DNA of 64,000 nt from Shewanella sp. Arc9-LZ. Its GTDB lineage: Bacteria > Pseudomonadota > Gammaproteobacteria > Enterobacterales > Shewanellaceae. The notes beneath the pieces are model-generated. The model saw nothing but the letters and a program-made list of their open reading frames with translations. It was not told the origin of the DNA and did not search any database. Made by a program: the position numbers and the translations under genes. How positions within the stretch are numbered: the first letter of the stretch is position 1; each line of letters starts with the position of its first letter. The stretch is from NCBI RefSeq assembly GCF_010092445.1, contig NZ_CP048031.1, forward strand, positions 3,534,001 to 3,598,000, in the 5' to 3' direction. Below are positions 38,858 through 47,350 of the stretch, piece after piece.

Positions 38858-39050
38858 TAGGAACTCGCAGGCTCGCCAGAGGACGGGCTTCGTCCTACTA
38901 GTGTTGCTGCGCTACTAGGGACAGCTTTGCTGTTAAGATTTTATAGCATCTAGCAGCGAAGCGCTCTCGCTTCGCTTTAGGAGCTTTAGCTTTTATGGCC
39001 TTGATCGCTTTCTATCTTTTTATCGACTTTTACCGTTTGTTATCGATTTT
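38858..39050. repeat. Composite repeat element in the leader of the upstream locus
   Basis: Reversed core copies sit between the ops element and the exporter start. GGACGGGCTTCGTCC, GACAGCTTTGCTGT, AGCAGCGAAGCGCT and CTCGCTTCGCTTTAGGAGCT are seen, then right-arm units (TCGACTTTTACCGTTTGTTATCGATTTT). This is the same family as in the wza leader. It should be transcribed between ops and the first start codon, about 236 bases. Confidence 0.85.
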
Positions 39051-39052
39051 AA

Positions 39053-39092
39053 GACACGCTACCGCCCATGGATTACGGCTTCCAACATGCCC
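39053..39092 (-). promoter_or_regulatory. JUMPStart element with ops site upstream of the SLBB exporter operon
   Basis: The ops core GGCGGTAGCGTG lies at 39055-39066 on the minus strand, preceded by GCCGTAATCCATG and GGGCATGTTGGA. Apart from a few substitutions and one extra base it matches the element at 19011-19051. RfaH should be loaded here to prevent early termination across the locus. The rfaH gene ends about 270 bases upstream. Confidence 0.92.
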
Positions 39093-39147
39093 TTCGCTGT
39101 GCGAAATATATCTTTATCGCCGATATAATCTAAATAATCGGCGCGAA

Positions 39148-39153
39148 ATTATA
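39148..39153 (-). promoter_or_regulatory. Candidate -10 box for the SLBB exporter operon
   Basis: TATAAT in the context GGTATAATTTCG on the minus strand, about 82 bases upstream of the ops core. The corresponding box at 19124-19129 has a similar spacing. The -35 region is not convincing. Confidence 0.45.
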
Positions 39154-39335
39154 CCTAAACGATAACTTTAATGTTGTAAGTAAATTGTTTTTTACTTACC
39201 TACAAATAGCAAAGTAGATAAAAACATTAATATTGGTTCTTTTTACCAATCAATTGGTTAAATAACAACCAAAGTTAAATATGTGAATAGACAATATCCT
39301 ACAAGATCTAGGGCGGAAGTCTTAACATACTACTA

Positions 39336-39845
39336 TTATTCTGTTTTGCTACCAGAAACAGGCGTTAGATTCGTCAACTCAACTAAAATCCTTTTCTGTT
39401 GCCCCATGATGTTAAATAACACATGGCAACGTTTATCTGGATTATTCTCGTCGAATATTGCTTCAAGGTCTTTAAACGGTCCATCGACAAATTTGACTTT
39501 ATCGCCTTTGCCTAACGGTTTTACCTCTTCTGGTACATAACCTTGAACACGTCTTTTAAGCGCTGAAATAATTCTGTCGTCAATGGGAGTCATATCTTCT
39601 CGGCAGCCAACAATACGATTAGCACCACGTGTATTGTGGATTTTGCTGACGCTGGTCACAAGAGGATCAAAATAGATAAACAGGTAGCTAGGGAAAAGTG
39701 GTGCCGTAACCATTTGTGGTTTATTGCGGACCATTTTTTGCTGGGTGATCACAGGTAAATAACTCTCGACTTCTTGTAAAGCCAAATTTTGCTGTGCACG
39801 TACTTCATGACGTGGTTTGCAATACAGTAAATACCAAGATTTCAT
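39336..39845 (-). CDS. rfaH: Transcription antiterminator RfaH (NusG paralogue)
   Basis: A 169-residue NusG-family protein. MKSWYLLYCKPRHEVRAQQN is the RfaH-type NGN start, VTAPLFPSYLFIYFDP follows, and the C-terminal KOW region holds LGKGDKVKFVDGPFKDLEAI. RfaH binds RNA polymerase paused at ops and suppresses termination. Both ops elements in this window lie downstream of it on the same strand. It may regulate only nearby targets or also distant ones. The 620 bases upstream of its start hold no other gene. Confidence 0.95.
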   Translation of the reverse strand: MKSWYLLYCKPRHEVRAQQNLALQEVESYLPVITQQKMVRNKPQMVTAPLFPSYLFIYFDPLVTSVSKIHNTRGANRIVGCREDMTPIDDRIISALKRRVQGYVPEEVKPLGKGDKVKFVDGPFKDLEAIFDENNPDKRCHVLFNIMGQQKRILVELTNLTPVSGSKTE

Positions 39846-40410
39846 TATTACTCGCTTGTTTAGATTTGCTCATCAGTTTGAGCAAGTGACATCCCATTCA
39901 CGACTTGGGATATTAACAAAATTACTTACTTATTTGAATGTGTTTTTGAGCCTTAATGCCTATAAATACAGCGTTTAAATCATTGTCTGGTTTTATATTA
40001 AGCAATAACACCATCATTTATTATCTACATTCAGAAGTAACTAATTGATTTATCATTCTACATTGACTTAACACTTTTAGCGCACAGCACTCGGTTAATT
40101 TTGCTTTATGTATAATAAAAAGTGCTTAGTAATGTCAATCTTCTTAAGTTGGCGGTTACCAAATGCAAACGCACAGTCTCAAAATCCGTTGATATTTTGT
40201 ATACCTAAACAGATTTAACAACTAATTGACTGTCTTTTATCATGTTATTTTGCTTCCAGTTATGACAATCCAAATCTGACTTGACCGATTATTAAATTAC
40301 TTACTCCATCGATAAATTATTGATCGACTATCGATCGATAATTTATAAATTCTGTTTGATGTTAGTCATTAATGTCAGTTTAAGGCGCTATAGATATTGC
40401 TAGCCTACAA
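39846..40410. other. Intergenic region upstream of rfaH with a palindrome
   Basis: No gene is seen here. The main structure is an imperfect 17-base inverted repeat, GATAAATTATTGATCGA at 40311-40327 and TCGATCGATAATTTATA at 40331-40347, separated by CTA. Two mismatches occur. No rfaH promoter could be set with confidence. Confidence 0.55.
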
Positions 40411-40415
40411 AAAAA

Positions 40416-40440
40416 GAAAGCCTCGATAAACGAGGCTTTC
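40416..40440 (-). terminator. Rho-independent terminator of the DUF4136 lipoprotein gene
   Basis: A ten-base perfect stem GAAAGCCTCG / CGAGGCTTTC with loop ATAAA is followed on the minus strand by a T-run (CTTTTTTTG). It begins 28 bases after the stop at 40468. Confidence 0.92.
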
Positions 40441-40467
40441 ATTAGATATTTTATGTTGACGTAAAGA

Positions 40468-41025
40468 TTACTTATTCGGCTTGGGTGGGTAATTCATCAT
40501 TACAGTACCAATTGCTTGATTGATAGTGTTAATTCTCTCTTCTGGAGTGCTTTGTTCACGCACGGTATCGGCCACAGTACCACGCCAAATTAACTTACCG
40601 GTTTTGTTGTCAACTAAGTCGACCATTAATGTGCCAACATCATATTCACGCACAGTCGTTTCACTATGAAGACTGCCGCCAAATCCCCAACGAGGGCCGT
40701 AATATGGGTTATAGCCGAAGTTACTGTTAAAGGTGTCGATATTGATTTTTTTATCTACTTTAGTGATGTAGTTAACTAATAAATCGGCATTTTGTTTGTC
40801 GGCTTTGCTGATGCCTTTTTGGCTTAATTGAGTTTCGACAGCAGCACGAACACGTTGGTCCATGAGTCCGTCTAAATGATAGCCCGCATCTTCATTTTTT
40901 TTCTCTACCCATGAATAGGTTTTATATTGTTCAAATGATACCGATGGATCGAAGTCTGAAGTAGATTTCAAGGTGCTACATGCGCTCAATGCTAATACTG
41001 CCGCAGCGATAAATAAGGTTTTCAT
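40468..41025 (-). CDS. DUF4136 family lipoprotein
   Basis: A 185-residue protein with a lipoprotein signal ending at Cys16 (VLALSACSTL). DFDPSVSFEQYKTYSWVE is the conserved start of DUF4136 proteins, and the C-terminal third GTLMVDLVDNKTGKLIWRG fits as well. Function is unknown in this family, and the mature protein is probably anchored in the outer membrane. It is transcribed alone, ending in a strong terminator. The intergenic repeats at 41131-41233 sit upstream of its start. Confidence 0.9.
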   Translation of the reverse strand: MKTLFIAAAVLALSACSTLKSTSDFDPSVSFEQYKTYSWVEKKNEDAGYHLDGLMDQRVRAAVETQLSQKGISKADKQNADLLVNYITKVDKKINIDTFNSNFGYNPYYGPRWGFGGSLHSETTVREYDVGTLMVDLVDNKTGKLIWRGTVADTVREQSTPEERINTINQAIGTVMMNYPPKPNK

Positions 41026-41130
41026 ACAGGCTCCAAAAACAAGATGTTAATTCTTATTAGCTTATAGAGAGCAAAGGCGTTGTCAAGTTAACAAGGTTTC
41101 ATAACAAATGATAACAAACGGAAATAGTGT

Positions 41131-41233
41131 TAAAGAGCGATGACATGCAAAATCGATAACGAACGGTATAAGCGGAATAACGATGGCAAGCGAGACCCGC
41201 TTGTCATCGCTTGTCATCTATTACCATCGCCTG
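41131..41233. repeat. Inverted ten-base repeat arms upstream of the DUF4136 gene
   Basis: The left arm holds AGCGATGACATG, ATCGATAACGAACGGTATAA and GATGGCAAGCGAGACC, and the right arm GCTTGTCATCGCTTGTCATC and CGCCTGTCACCGCTC. The two face each other around ACCCGC. The whole block ends at the stop of the phosphorylase gene. Both arms belong to the AGCGRTARCA family. Confidence 0.8.
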
Positions 41234-42982
41234 TCACCGCTCTTTTACATTACTAATCCACACTGTTTGGTAGGGTTGCAGTGACATGGTTTGGGTGATG
41301 TCTTCTATTGGCTGTCCGCTTAATAGATCAACCCAGTTTTCCGCAATAATAAGATTCAGTTCGTTAATGGGCAGATCGGTGATTTGGTCTGATACGTTAC
41401 TGATACAGAAGATACTTTGTTTACGATTACGACTTTGACGCCAAAAACCAAATAGCTGTAACCCTAGATGTAAGGTGAATTGAGTGGCATTGGGATGAAA
41501 TGCAATTTGCTGAGTACGGATATTGATTAAATTGGTCAGCTCGGTTAGCACTTGGCTATGATCGCTATTGGCATCATTTAGTTTTTCCGTTAATTGATTG
41601 AGATCCCAACGATGACGGTTAATGGCCCGATTATGGGAAGTATTGGCCAGTTTTTCATAGTCGTTGCGGGTTCCCAGTAAACTGTGGATATAAATACCTG
41701 GAATTCCTTCGAGCGCTAACATGATGGTATGAGCACATACAAAACGTTGCATTCCCCATAGGTCTTTACCTTTAGTGGTCCCTTGTAACGCATCAAACAA
41801 GGCTATGTTCATTTCGTAAGGTTTTTGCAGGCCATCTTCTGTGGTTCTTGATGAAATTTGGCCACCGAACTGCTTCATGGTGTCGACCAGAGTTTCAATC
41901 TCATCTTCATCGAGTAAACCCTCTGCCGGGCGCAAACCAATGCCATCGTGAGAAGCAATAAAATTAAAGTAAGTTGTGCCGTCTTGTGCGGGCGGCATAC
42001 TCATAAGCCAGCGCTTTAAGTATAAGCAACTGCCGGTAATCAGGCTGTTGATCAACAAAGGCGGCAACGAGAAGTTATATATGCAATGTGCCTCGTTTGC
42101 ATTACCAAAATAAGTTAAGTTTTGGGTGTTGGGAATGTTAGTTTCGGTAATGATAATGGCATCTTGTTGGGCGTGTTCAATTAATGTCCGCAATAAACGT
42201 ACAACTTCATGGGTTTGCGGTAAGTTAATTGATTTATTGCCGACTATTTTCCATAAAAAAGCCACCGCATCGAGGCGAAAAATACTCACGCCCGCATCTA
42301 AATATTGACGAATGATGCGGACAAACTCGATTAATACTTGTGGATTACGAAAATCAAAATCAACTTGATCATGACTAAAGGTACACCACACATGCTGAGT
42401 TCCGTTAGGTGTCTCTGTGGGTCTTAATAGTGCTGACGTTCTTGGCCGAACCACCGCACTTAAGTCATCATTTAGATTGGCAGTAAAGAAATAGTCATGT
42501 CCTACACCCTCACCTTTACAGAAATTATCAAACCATAAGCTTCGACTAGAACAATGATTGATCACTAAATCTGACATCAATCGTCGTTTACTGGCGATAG
42601 CACTGATGTCTGCCCACGACCCGAGCCCTTCGTTAACACTTGAATAGTCGATAACCGAGAAACCATCGTCTGAACTGTAAGGAAAAAACGGTAAAATATG
42701 CACAGCATTGATGCAACTTAAATAGCTGTCGATAAATTGTGCCAGGGTGGTGAGTGGCCGCTCACCTTGTTGGACCACACTGTCACCATAAGTGATCATA
42801 ATAATGTCTTTTTCAGACCAATGATTTACAAAGGGTTCGGGCACTTGACAATACTCGGTGATACGCATGATATCGATGAGCTGATCAGCCAATGCTGGCA
42901 CACTTATGCCAATGTCGACATCGTTGTAAATACAGCTAAGTTGTTGCTGCAGCTTTTGCTGTAATCCATCCATTACTGACAT
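41234..42982 (-). CDS. GH13 subfamily 18 sugar phosphorylase, probable glucosylglycerate phosphorylase
   Basis: A 582-residue GH13 enzyme of the sucrose-phosphorylase subfamily. Region I is DLVINHCS, region [10 protein letters not shown] with the nucleophile Asp238, region [12 protein letters not shown] with the acid/base Glu280, and region [15 protein letters not shown]13_18 members include sucrose, glucosylglycerol and glucosylglycerate phosphorylases. Its place immediately after a glucosyl-3-phosphoglycerate synthase and phosphatase makes glucosylglycerate the most likely substrate, releasing glucose 1-phosphate and glycerate. Sucrose phosphorylase is the alternative. It is the last gene of this operon, 27 bases after its neighbour. 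Confidence 0.85.
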   Translation of the reverse strand: MSVMDGLQQKLQQQLSCIYNDVDIGISVPALADQLIDIMRITEYCQVPEPFVNHWSEKDIIMITYGDSVVQQGERPLTTLAQFIDSYLSCINAVHILPFFPYSSDDGFSVIDYSSVNEGLGSWADISAIASKRRLMSDLVINHCSSRSLWFDNFCKGEGVGHDYFFTANLNDDLSAVVRPRTSALLRPTETPNGTQHVWCTFSHDQVDFDFRNPQVLIEFVRIIRQYLDAGVSIFRLDAVAFLWKIVGNKSINLPQTHEVVRLLRTLIEHAQQDAIIITETNIPNTQNLTYFGNANEAHCIYNFSLPPLLINSLITGSCLYLKRWLMSMPPAQDGTTYFNFIASHDGIGLRPAEGLLDEDEIETLVDTMKQFGGQISSRTTEDGLQKPYEMNIALFDALQGTTKGKDLWGMQRFVCAHTIMLALEGIPGIYIHSLLGTRNDYEKLANTSHNRAINRHRWDLNQLTEKLNDANSDHSQVLTELTNLINIRTQQIAFHPNATQFTLHLGLQLFGFWRQSRNRKQSIFCISNVSDQITDLPINELNLIIAENWVDLLSGQPIEDITQTMSLQPYQTVWISNVKER

Positions 42983-43009
42983 AGGGTGTCCTCTTGGTCG
43001 ATTTTGATA

Positions 43010-44230
43010 TTAGCTAAACTCGGCATTATCGGCTTCAACAGCAGCTTTAAGCTGTTCAAGCACGTCGGGCATGGCACTCACGACTCGGCTCCATGTTGGC
43101 ATAAACGGAGTTTCCATTGGATTATCTAAAAAGCGTTGCCCTGCCGTGACAATATTTTGGGCAAACATTTCAACCGCTTTTTCTTCTAGATGTATATCGG
43201 TGGTTAAGCCATTCATTAATGCATCATTATGATAGGTTTCGACATAATCGAGGGCAATACGGTAATACGTTGCCTTAAGGGTTCGGAAAGATTCGGTGCT
43301 AAAAGTATTACCTTGAGTGGCTAATTTTCGGAAAAATGCTTTGGTGATATCAATCGACATTTTAGACAAGCCCGCTTCTTCATTATCCAATGATAAGTCT
43401 TGATGTTTATGATCGTAATTGTCAGCAATATCGACCTGACAGATGCGATTATGGGCATAATTACGCTGCATTTCTGATAACACCCCAATTTCTAAGCCCC
43501 AGTCACTTGGAATACGTAGGTCGTTGAGCACGTCTCGTCTAAATGAAAACTCACCCGCTAATGGATAACGAAAACTGTCCATGTATTCTAAATATTCGTT
43601 ATAACCAACCACTTTTTTAAGCGCTTTAATTAACGGTGTAACTAATAGACGTGACACTCGACCATTAATTTGCCCATTAGACACACGTGCATAATACCCT
43701 TTGCTAAATTCATAGTTAAACTGTGGATTAGCGACCGGATAAAGCAGTCTAGCGAGTAATGATTTTTCATAGGTCACGATGTCACAGTCATGCAATGCAA
43801 CCGATTCTGTTTTGCCTGAAGCCAAAATATAGCCCATGCAGTACCAGACATTTCGACCTTTACCCAGCTCTTTAGGGGCTAAGCCTAACGCTTGTAGCTT
43901 TGCATCCAGCGCTTGTAAGCGCGGGCCGTCATTCCATAGTATTCGGTGATGCTGCGGTAACTCACCAAAAAAGCTTAGCGCATGTTTGTACTGCTTCAGA
44001 TCGGCCCTATCTAATCCAATTACAATTTCGGATAAATACGGCACCTGTTTTAATTTACTGACAATATCTTTAAGTGCGGCGCCTTCTAGCTCTGAATACA
44101 GAGATGGCAAAATTAATCCTAACGGACGCGTTTTTGAAAACTTGATTAAGTCTTGTTCAAGCTCTTCATGAGTACGTCGGGTTAAATTATGCATTGTGGT
44201 GACAATGCCATTTTGATAAAAGTCGGCCAT
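43010..44230 (-). CDS. Glycosyltransferase, probable glucosyl-3-phosphoglycerate synthase (GT81-like)
   Basis: A protein of about 406 residues. VALHDCDIVTYEKSLLARLL contains the DxD metal site, YEFSKGYYARVSNGQINGRV follows, and YPLAGEFSFRRDVLNDLRIP then DWGLEIGVLSEM and CQVDIADNYDHKHQ match GpgS/MpgS-type transferases. It would join glucose from a nucleotide donor to 3-phosphoglycerate. I use ATG 44230, which has a strong GGAGGGG ribosome site and begins one base past the phosphatase stop, not the frame start at 44245. Mannosyl-3-phosphoglycerate synthase is a weaker alternative. Confidence 0.82.
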   Translation of the reverse strand: MADFYQNGIVTTMHNLTRRTHEELEQDLIKFSKTRPLGLILPSLYSELEGAALKDIVSKLKQVPYLSEIVIGLDRADLKQYKHALSFFGELPQHHRILWNDGPRLQALDAKLQALGLAPKELGKGRNVWYCMGYILASGKTESVALHDCDIVTYEKSLLARLLYPVANPQFNYEFSKGYYARVSNGQINGRVSRLLVTPLIKALKKVVGYNEYLEYMDSFRYPLAGEFSFRRDVLNDLRIPSDWGLEIGVLSEMQRNYAHNRICQVDIADNYDHKHQDLSLDNEEAGLSKMSIDITKAFFRKLATQGNTFSTESFRTLKATYYRIALDYVETYHNDALMNGLTTDIHLEEKAVEMFAQNIVTAGQRFLDNPMETPFMPTWSRVVSAMPDVLEQLKAAVEADNAEFS

Positions 44231-44231
44231 G

Positions 44232-45092
44232 TTACGCCCCTCCAAATGGTAGTTGGTTTAGCTGCGATTCAGCCGATGAAGACAATAGAGTTTGCTTAAT
44301 GCATTCGGCCCAACCTTTAGGGCCGCACTCACTGCTTTGAATACTTTGTTTTTGGGTCGTTAATATGGGAAATGGATGAACAGGTGACTTAATTTGTATT
44401 GCAAGATCAGCGGCTTCGAGCATGGCATTATCATTACCACTGTCGCCGAGTGCAATGGTAGTCACTGGAGCGCTATATTGCTTGGAATAGATATCGGCTA
44501 ACCATTTCATTGCCTTGCCTTTATCGCTATCTCCGCCCACATGTAGAAAGCGTCCCCCCTGCAGGGTATGTGCACCAACGCTTGTCATCAACTCAATAAA
44601 GGCTTGTTTATTAACTTCATTACCTTGCCAAAGTACTGGCTCGGCATAATGTCTAATCAAAGCCAATTTGGCATTATCGGGTGACAAATCGGTTATCTCA
44701 CATAACTCTTCAACTGATAAAGATGAAAAACCAATAAAGTCATCGTTAAATGCCTGTGCATGTTGGTTTAATAATTCAAGCCAGTATTGTCGCGGCTGAC
44801 AAAACTCTTTTATCCAATAATATCCTTGGGTAAATGTCCCCTCTGGCTGTTGGTCAAAATACCCAATTGGAATATAAACGACTGCACCATTTTCAGATAT
44901 AAACGGTGAGTTAAACCCGATGGTTTGTTGTAACTTCGCCATTTCAGCAAAGGTTTTACTGGTATTAGCGATAATAGGAATATGGCGTTCATTCAATGCT
45001 TCAATCACTTCAATTGCATGACTAAAACTATAGTCAAAATGGTCCAGCAAAGTGCCATCGATGTCGGTAAAGATAAGTGGTAGTGTTGTCAT
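44232..45092 (-). CDS. HAD phosphatase, mannosyl/glucosyl-3-phosphoglycerate phosphatase
   Basis: A protein of about 286 residues from the HAD superfamily, MPGP subgroup. PLIFTDIDGTLLDHFDYSF is motif I with the nucleophile and acid Asp pair. VTTIALGDSGNDNAMLEAAD is motif IV with the Mg2+ Asp residues. It would remove the phosphate from glucosyl-3-phosphoglycerate to give glucosylglycerate. The frame stays open upstream to 45191, but residues 1-33 there come from read-through of repeats. ATG 45092 has AAGGGA seven bases upstream and a normal family N-terminus. It is the first gene of the operon. Confidence 0.85.
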   Translation of the reverse strand: MTTLPLIFTDIDGTLLDHFDYSFSHAIEVIEALNERHIPIIANTSKTFAEMAKLQQTIGFNSPFISENGAVVYIPIGYFDQQPEGTFTQGYYWIKEFCQPRQYWLELLNQHAQAFNDDFIGFSSLSVEELCEITDLSPDNAKLALIRHYAEPVLWQGNEVNKQAFIELMTSVGAHTLQGGRFLHVGGDSDKGKAMKWLADIYSKQYSAPVTTIALGDSGNDNAMLEAADLAIQIKSPVHPFPILTTQKQSIQSSECGPKGWAECIKQTLLSSSAESQLNQLPFGGA

Positions 45093-45139
45093 ATCGTATC
45101 CCTTTTCAATCATTGAATGCTGACTATCAAGAATGTTAT

Positions 45140-45690
45140 CAAGCGGTATAAACGGTGACGAGCGATAACGAGCGATAACAAGCGATATCAAGCGATATCA
45201 AGCGATATCAAGCGATATCAAGCGATAGCGAGCGGTGACGAGCGGTGACAAGCTTAAAGCCTAGAAGCTAATTCGCTGCGCGGCTAGATTCTATAAAAGC
45301 TGAAAGCCAACGTTCACCCGTTTCCACACAATCCGCTTGTTATCGCCCTCACTTGTTATCGTCTGTCATCACTAAATTCGTAAGCACAGCATTCGCTTGT
45401 TATCGCTCGTCATAGATCTATCAGTAAGCGCAACGTCCGCTAGTTATCGTCTGTCATAACTCTACCAGTAAGCGCAGCGTTCGCTTGTTATCACCTGTCA
45501 TAGCTCCATCAGTAAGCGCAACGTCCGCTAGTTATCGCTCGTCATAGCTCTATCAGTAAGCGCAGCGTTCGCTCGTTATCGTCTGTCATCACTAAATTCG
45601 TAAGCGCAGTTCGCTCGTTATCGCCTGTCATCACTAAATTCGTAAGCACAGCATTCGCTTGTTATCACCTGTCATAGCTATTTCTGTTGT
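45140..45690. repeat. Repeat block in the leader of the glucosylglycerate operon (left and right decamer arms with core)
   Basis: The left arm (about 45140-45250) has AGCGATAACGAGCGATAACA followed by four AAGCGATATC units and AGCGGTGACG. The core (45255-45300) has GCTAATTCGCTGCGCGGCTAG. The right arm (about 45330-45680) has many copies of CGCTTGTTATCGC, CGTCTGTCATCAC and GTAAGCGCAGCGTTCGCT. The arms are complementary in orientation, so the region could fold into a long hairpin in RNA. Confidence 0.88.
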
Positions 45691-45720
45691 CGCTGTAACT
45701 CAATTAACTGATTAGGTAGA

Positions 45721-45738
45721 TTCAGGATATGTGCCAAA
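45721..45738 (-). promoter_or_regulatory. Candidate sigma-54 promoter for the glucosylglycerate operon
   Basis: The minus strand reads TTTGGCACATATCCTGAA. The -24 part TTGGCAC is exact, and the -12 part CTGAA is a partial match to TTGCA with correct ten-base spacing between GG and the -12 dinucleotide. It lies upstream of the repeat-filled leader, about 630 bases from ATG 45092. A chance match cannot be excluded. Confidence 0.4.
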
Positions 45739-45748
45739 CGTAATAACT

Positions 45749-45767
45749 TTGCACCTTAATGGCACAA
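45749..45767. promoter_or_regulatory. Weak NtrC-like dyad
   Basis: TTGCACCTTAATGGCACAA has a perfect left half-site and a right half differing at two bases from GGTGCA. It lies close to the -24 box, which is nearer than usual for NtrC. It may be a degenerate second site or accidental. Confidence 0.3.
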
Positions 45768-45874
45768 ATAGAGTTTACCCATTGATATTTTTGATATTAT
45801 TTTCAGAATAGAAACGATGATGTGAAAAGGTGTATTGACCAGGATAAGAACATATGTGCAACAATGAATAAAAA

Positions 45875-45893
45875 TTGCACCATTTTGGGGCAA
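45875..45893. promoter_or_regulatory. Candidate NtrC-binding site (enhancer)
   Basis: TTGCACCATTTTGGGGCAA differs by one base from the NtrC dyad TTGCACCA-N3-TGGTGCAA. It lies about 160 bases upstream of the possible sigma-54 -12 element at 45722, a workable enhancer distance. No other gene could be driven from it in the plus direction, since ruvX ends toward it. Confidence 0.55.
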
Positions 45894-45899
45894 AAAAAA

Positions 45900-46510
45900 G
45901 GAAGATGAGCGGTAAAGAGTGGTAACAAGCGATAGAAAGCGATAAAAAGCGATAAAAAGCGATAGAGCCTAGATGCTAGAACGCTACGCTGCTAGATGCT
46001 ATAAAATCTTAGCAGCGAAGCTGTTCCTAGAAGCGCACTATCCGCGTAGCGGCCTAGAGTTTAGCATCTAGATTAATATTGGAATCTGGTGACTAAATCT
46101 TAGCAGCGAAGCTGTTCCTAGAAGCGAAGCGCACTATCCGCGTAGCTGCCTAGTATTTAGAATCTAGATGACTAGAGCGCTACGCTGCTAGATACTATAA
46201 AAGCCAAAAGACCTAGTAAATCGAACGATACTGGAATCTGGTGACTAAATCTTAGCAGCGAAGCTGTCCTTAGAAGCGCAGCGCACTATCCGCGTAGCGG
46301 CCTAGAATCTAGCATCTAGATTAATACTGGAATCTGGTGACTAAATCTTAGCAGCGAAGCTGTCCCTAGAAGCGCAGCGCACTATCCGCGTAGCGGCCTA
46401 GAATCTAGCATCTAGATTAATACTGGAATCTGGTGACTAAATCTTAGCAGCGAAGCTGTCCCTAGAAGCGCAGCGCTCTATCCGCGTAGCGGCCTAGAAT
46501 CTCGGCATTA
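45900..46510. repeat. GNA-hairpin core repeats, including tandem 96-base units, next to the ruvX stop
   Basis: The block starts with decamers (AGCGATAAAAAGCGATAAAA near 45930-45960). The unit starting GGAATCTGGTGACTAAATCT occurs at 46081, 46233, 46329 and 46425, with spacings 152, 96 and 96. Each unit has AGCAGCGAAGCTGT, GAAGCGCAGCGCACTATCCG and CGTAGCGGCCTAG. The last copy runs to within about ten bases of the ruvX stop at 46513. The last two periods are nearly identical, suggesting recent expansion. Confidence 0.9.
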
Positions 46511-46512
46511 AG

Positions 46513-46932
46513 TTAGAACTGGTTTTCGAAATAGCTTTCAATAATTAACACCGCTGACACCGCATCAATTTGACCTTTGGTTAACGCTTTAAAACCACCC
46601 AATTCAAATAAACGGGCTTTAGCATCTGCAGTGGTTAAACGTTCGTCTTGGGTGGCAATTTTAACGCCAAAACGACCGTTAATTCGATTAGCAAATTTCC
46701 GAGCCCGTTGAGTCATCTCTTGCTCGGTGCCGTCCATATTTAACGGTAAACCGACAACAACAAGATCTGGTTGCCATTCTTTCAATAATTTATCGATATC
46801 ATCCCAATTAGGGATCCCATCAACCGCTTTAATTGATAATAAAGGTGTGGCGCTAGCTGTAATGGCTTGACCTATAGCGACACCAATACTTTTGGTGCCG
46901 TAGTCGAACCCTAAAACGGTTTGTGGTTGCAT
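46513..46932 (-). CDS. ruvX: Putative Holliday junction resolvase / pre-16S rRNA nuclease, YqgF/RuvX
   Basis: A protein of about 139 residues, the standard RuvX length. [17 protein letters not shown] is the first RNase H-like strand with the metal-binding Asp, [20 protein letters not shown] is the family signature, and [11 protein letters not shown] and [16 protein letters not shown] complete the active site. The frame remains open to 47031 from a TTG, but that extension is repeat sequence. The ATG at 46932 begins [13 protein letters not shown]. In this lineage it usually follows yqgE on the same strand, as it does here. Confidence 0.94.
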   Translation of the reverse strand: MQPQTVLGFDYGTKSIGVAIGQAITASATPLLSIKAVDGIPNWDDIDKLLKEWQPDLVVVGLPLNMDGTEQEMTQRARKFANRINGRFGVKIATQDERLTTADAKARLFELGGFKALTKGQIDAVSAVLIIESYFENQF

Positions 46933-46984
46933 GTTTATCTCTTTAATCGAGCGAGAATAATTTAATAAGGGCAAAGAGCCTACG

Positions 46985-47345
46985 CTTCGTACGTAGAAAT
47001 GGCGGTGACAAGCGGTATCGAGCGATATCAAGTTATTACGAGCGATATCAAGCGATTACGAGCGATTACGAGCGACATCAAGAGATTACGAGCGACATCA
47101 AGAGATTACGAGCGAAAAACCTAAGTTCTAGAGTCATTGTGTTCGTAAGCAAACATGCGCTTTTCATCTCGTTCGGATTTCATCGTTTTAATCGCTGTTC
47201 CTGCTTATTATCACTTGTCACCGTCTATGATCTAATAACCGCTTATTATCACTTGTCACCGTCTATGATCTAATAACCGCTTGTTATCGCTTGTCATCGT
47301 CTGTGATCTTTTAACCGCTTGTTATCTCTCTACCCGCTTGTTACC
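46985..47345. repeat. Inverted ten-base repeat arms between yqgE and ruvX
   Basis: The left arm (46998-47125) contains GGCGGTGACAAGCGGTATCG, then AGCGATATCAAG and repeated AGCGATTACG and AGCGACATCAAGAGATTACG. The right arm (about 47200-47345) contains TTATTATCACTTGTCACCGT repeated around 47210 and 47250, and CGCTTGTTATCGCTTGTCATC. A short spacer with GTTCTAGAGTC lies between them. Two 42-base segments of the right arm are near-identical tandem copies. Confidence 0.88.
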
Positions 47346-47350
47346 TTGCT

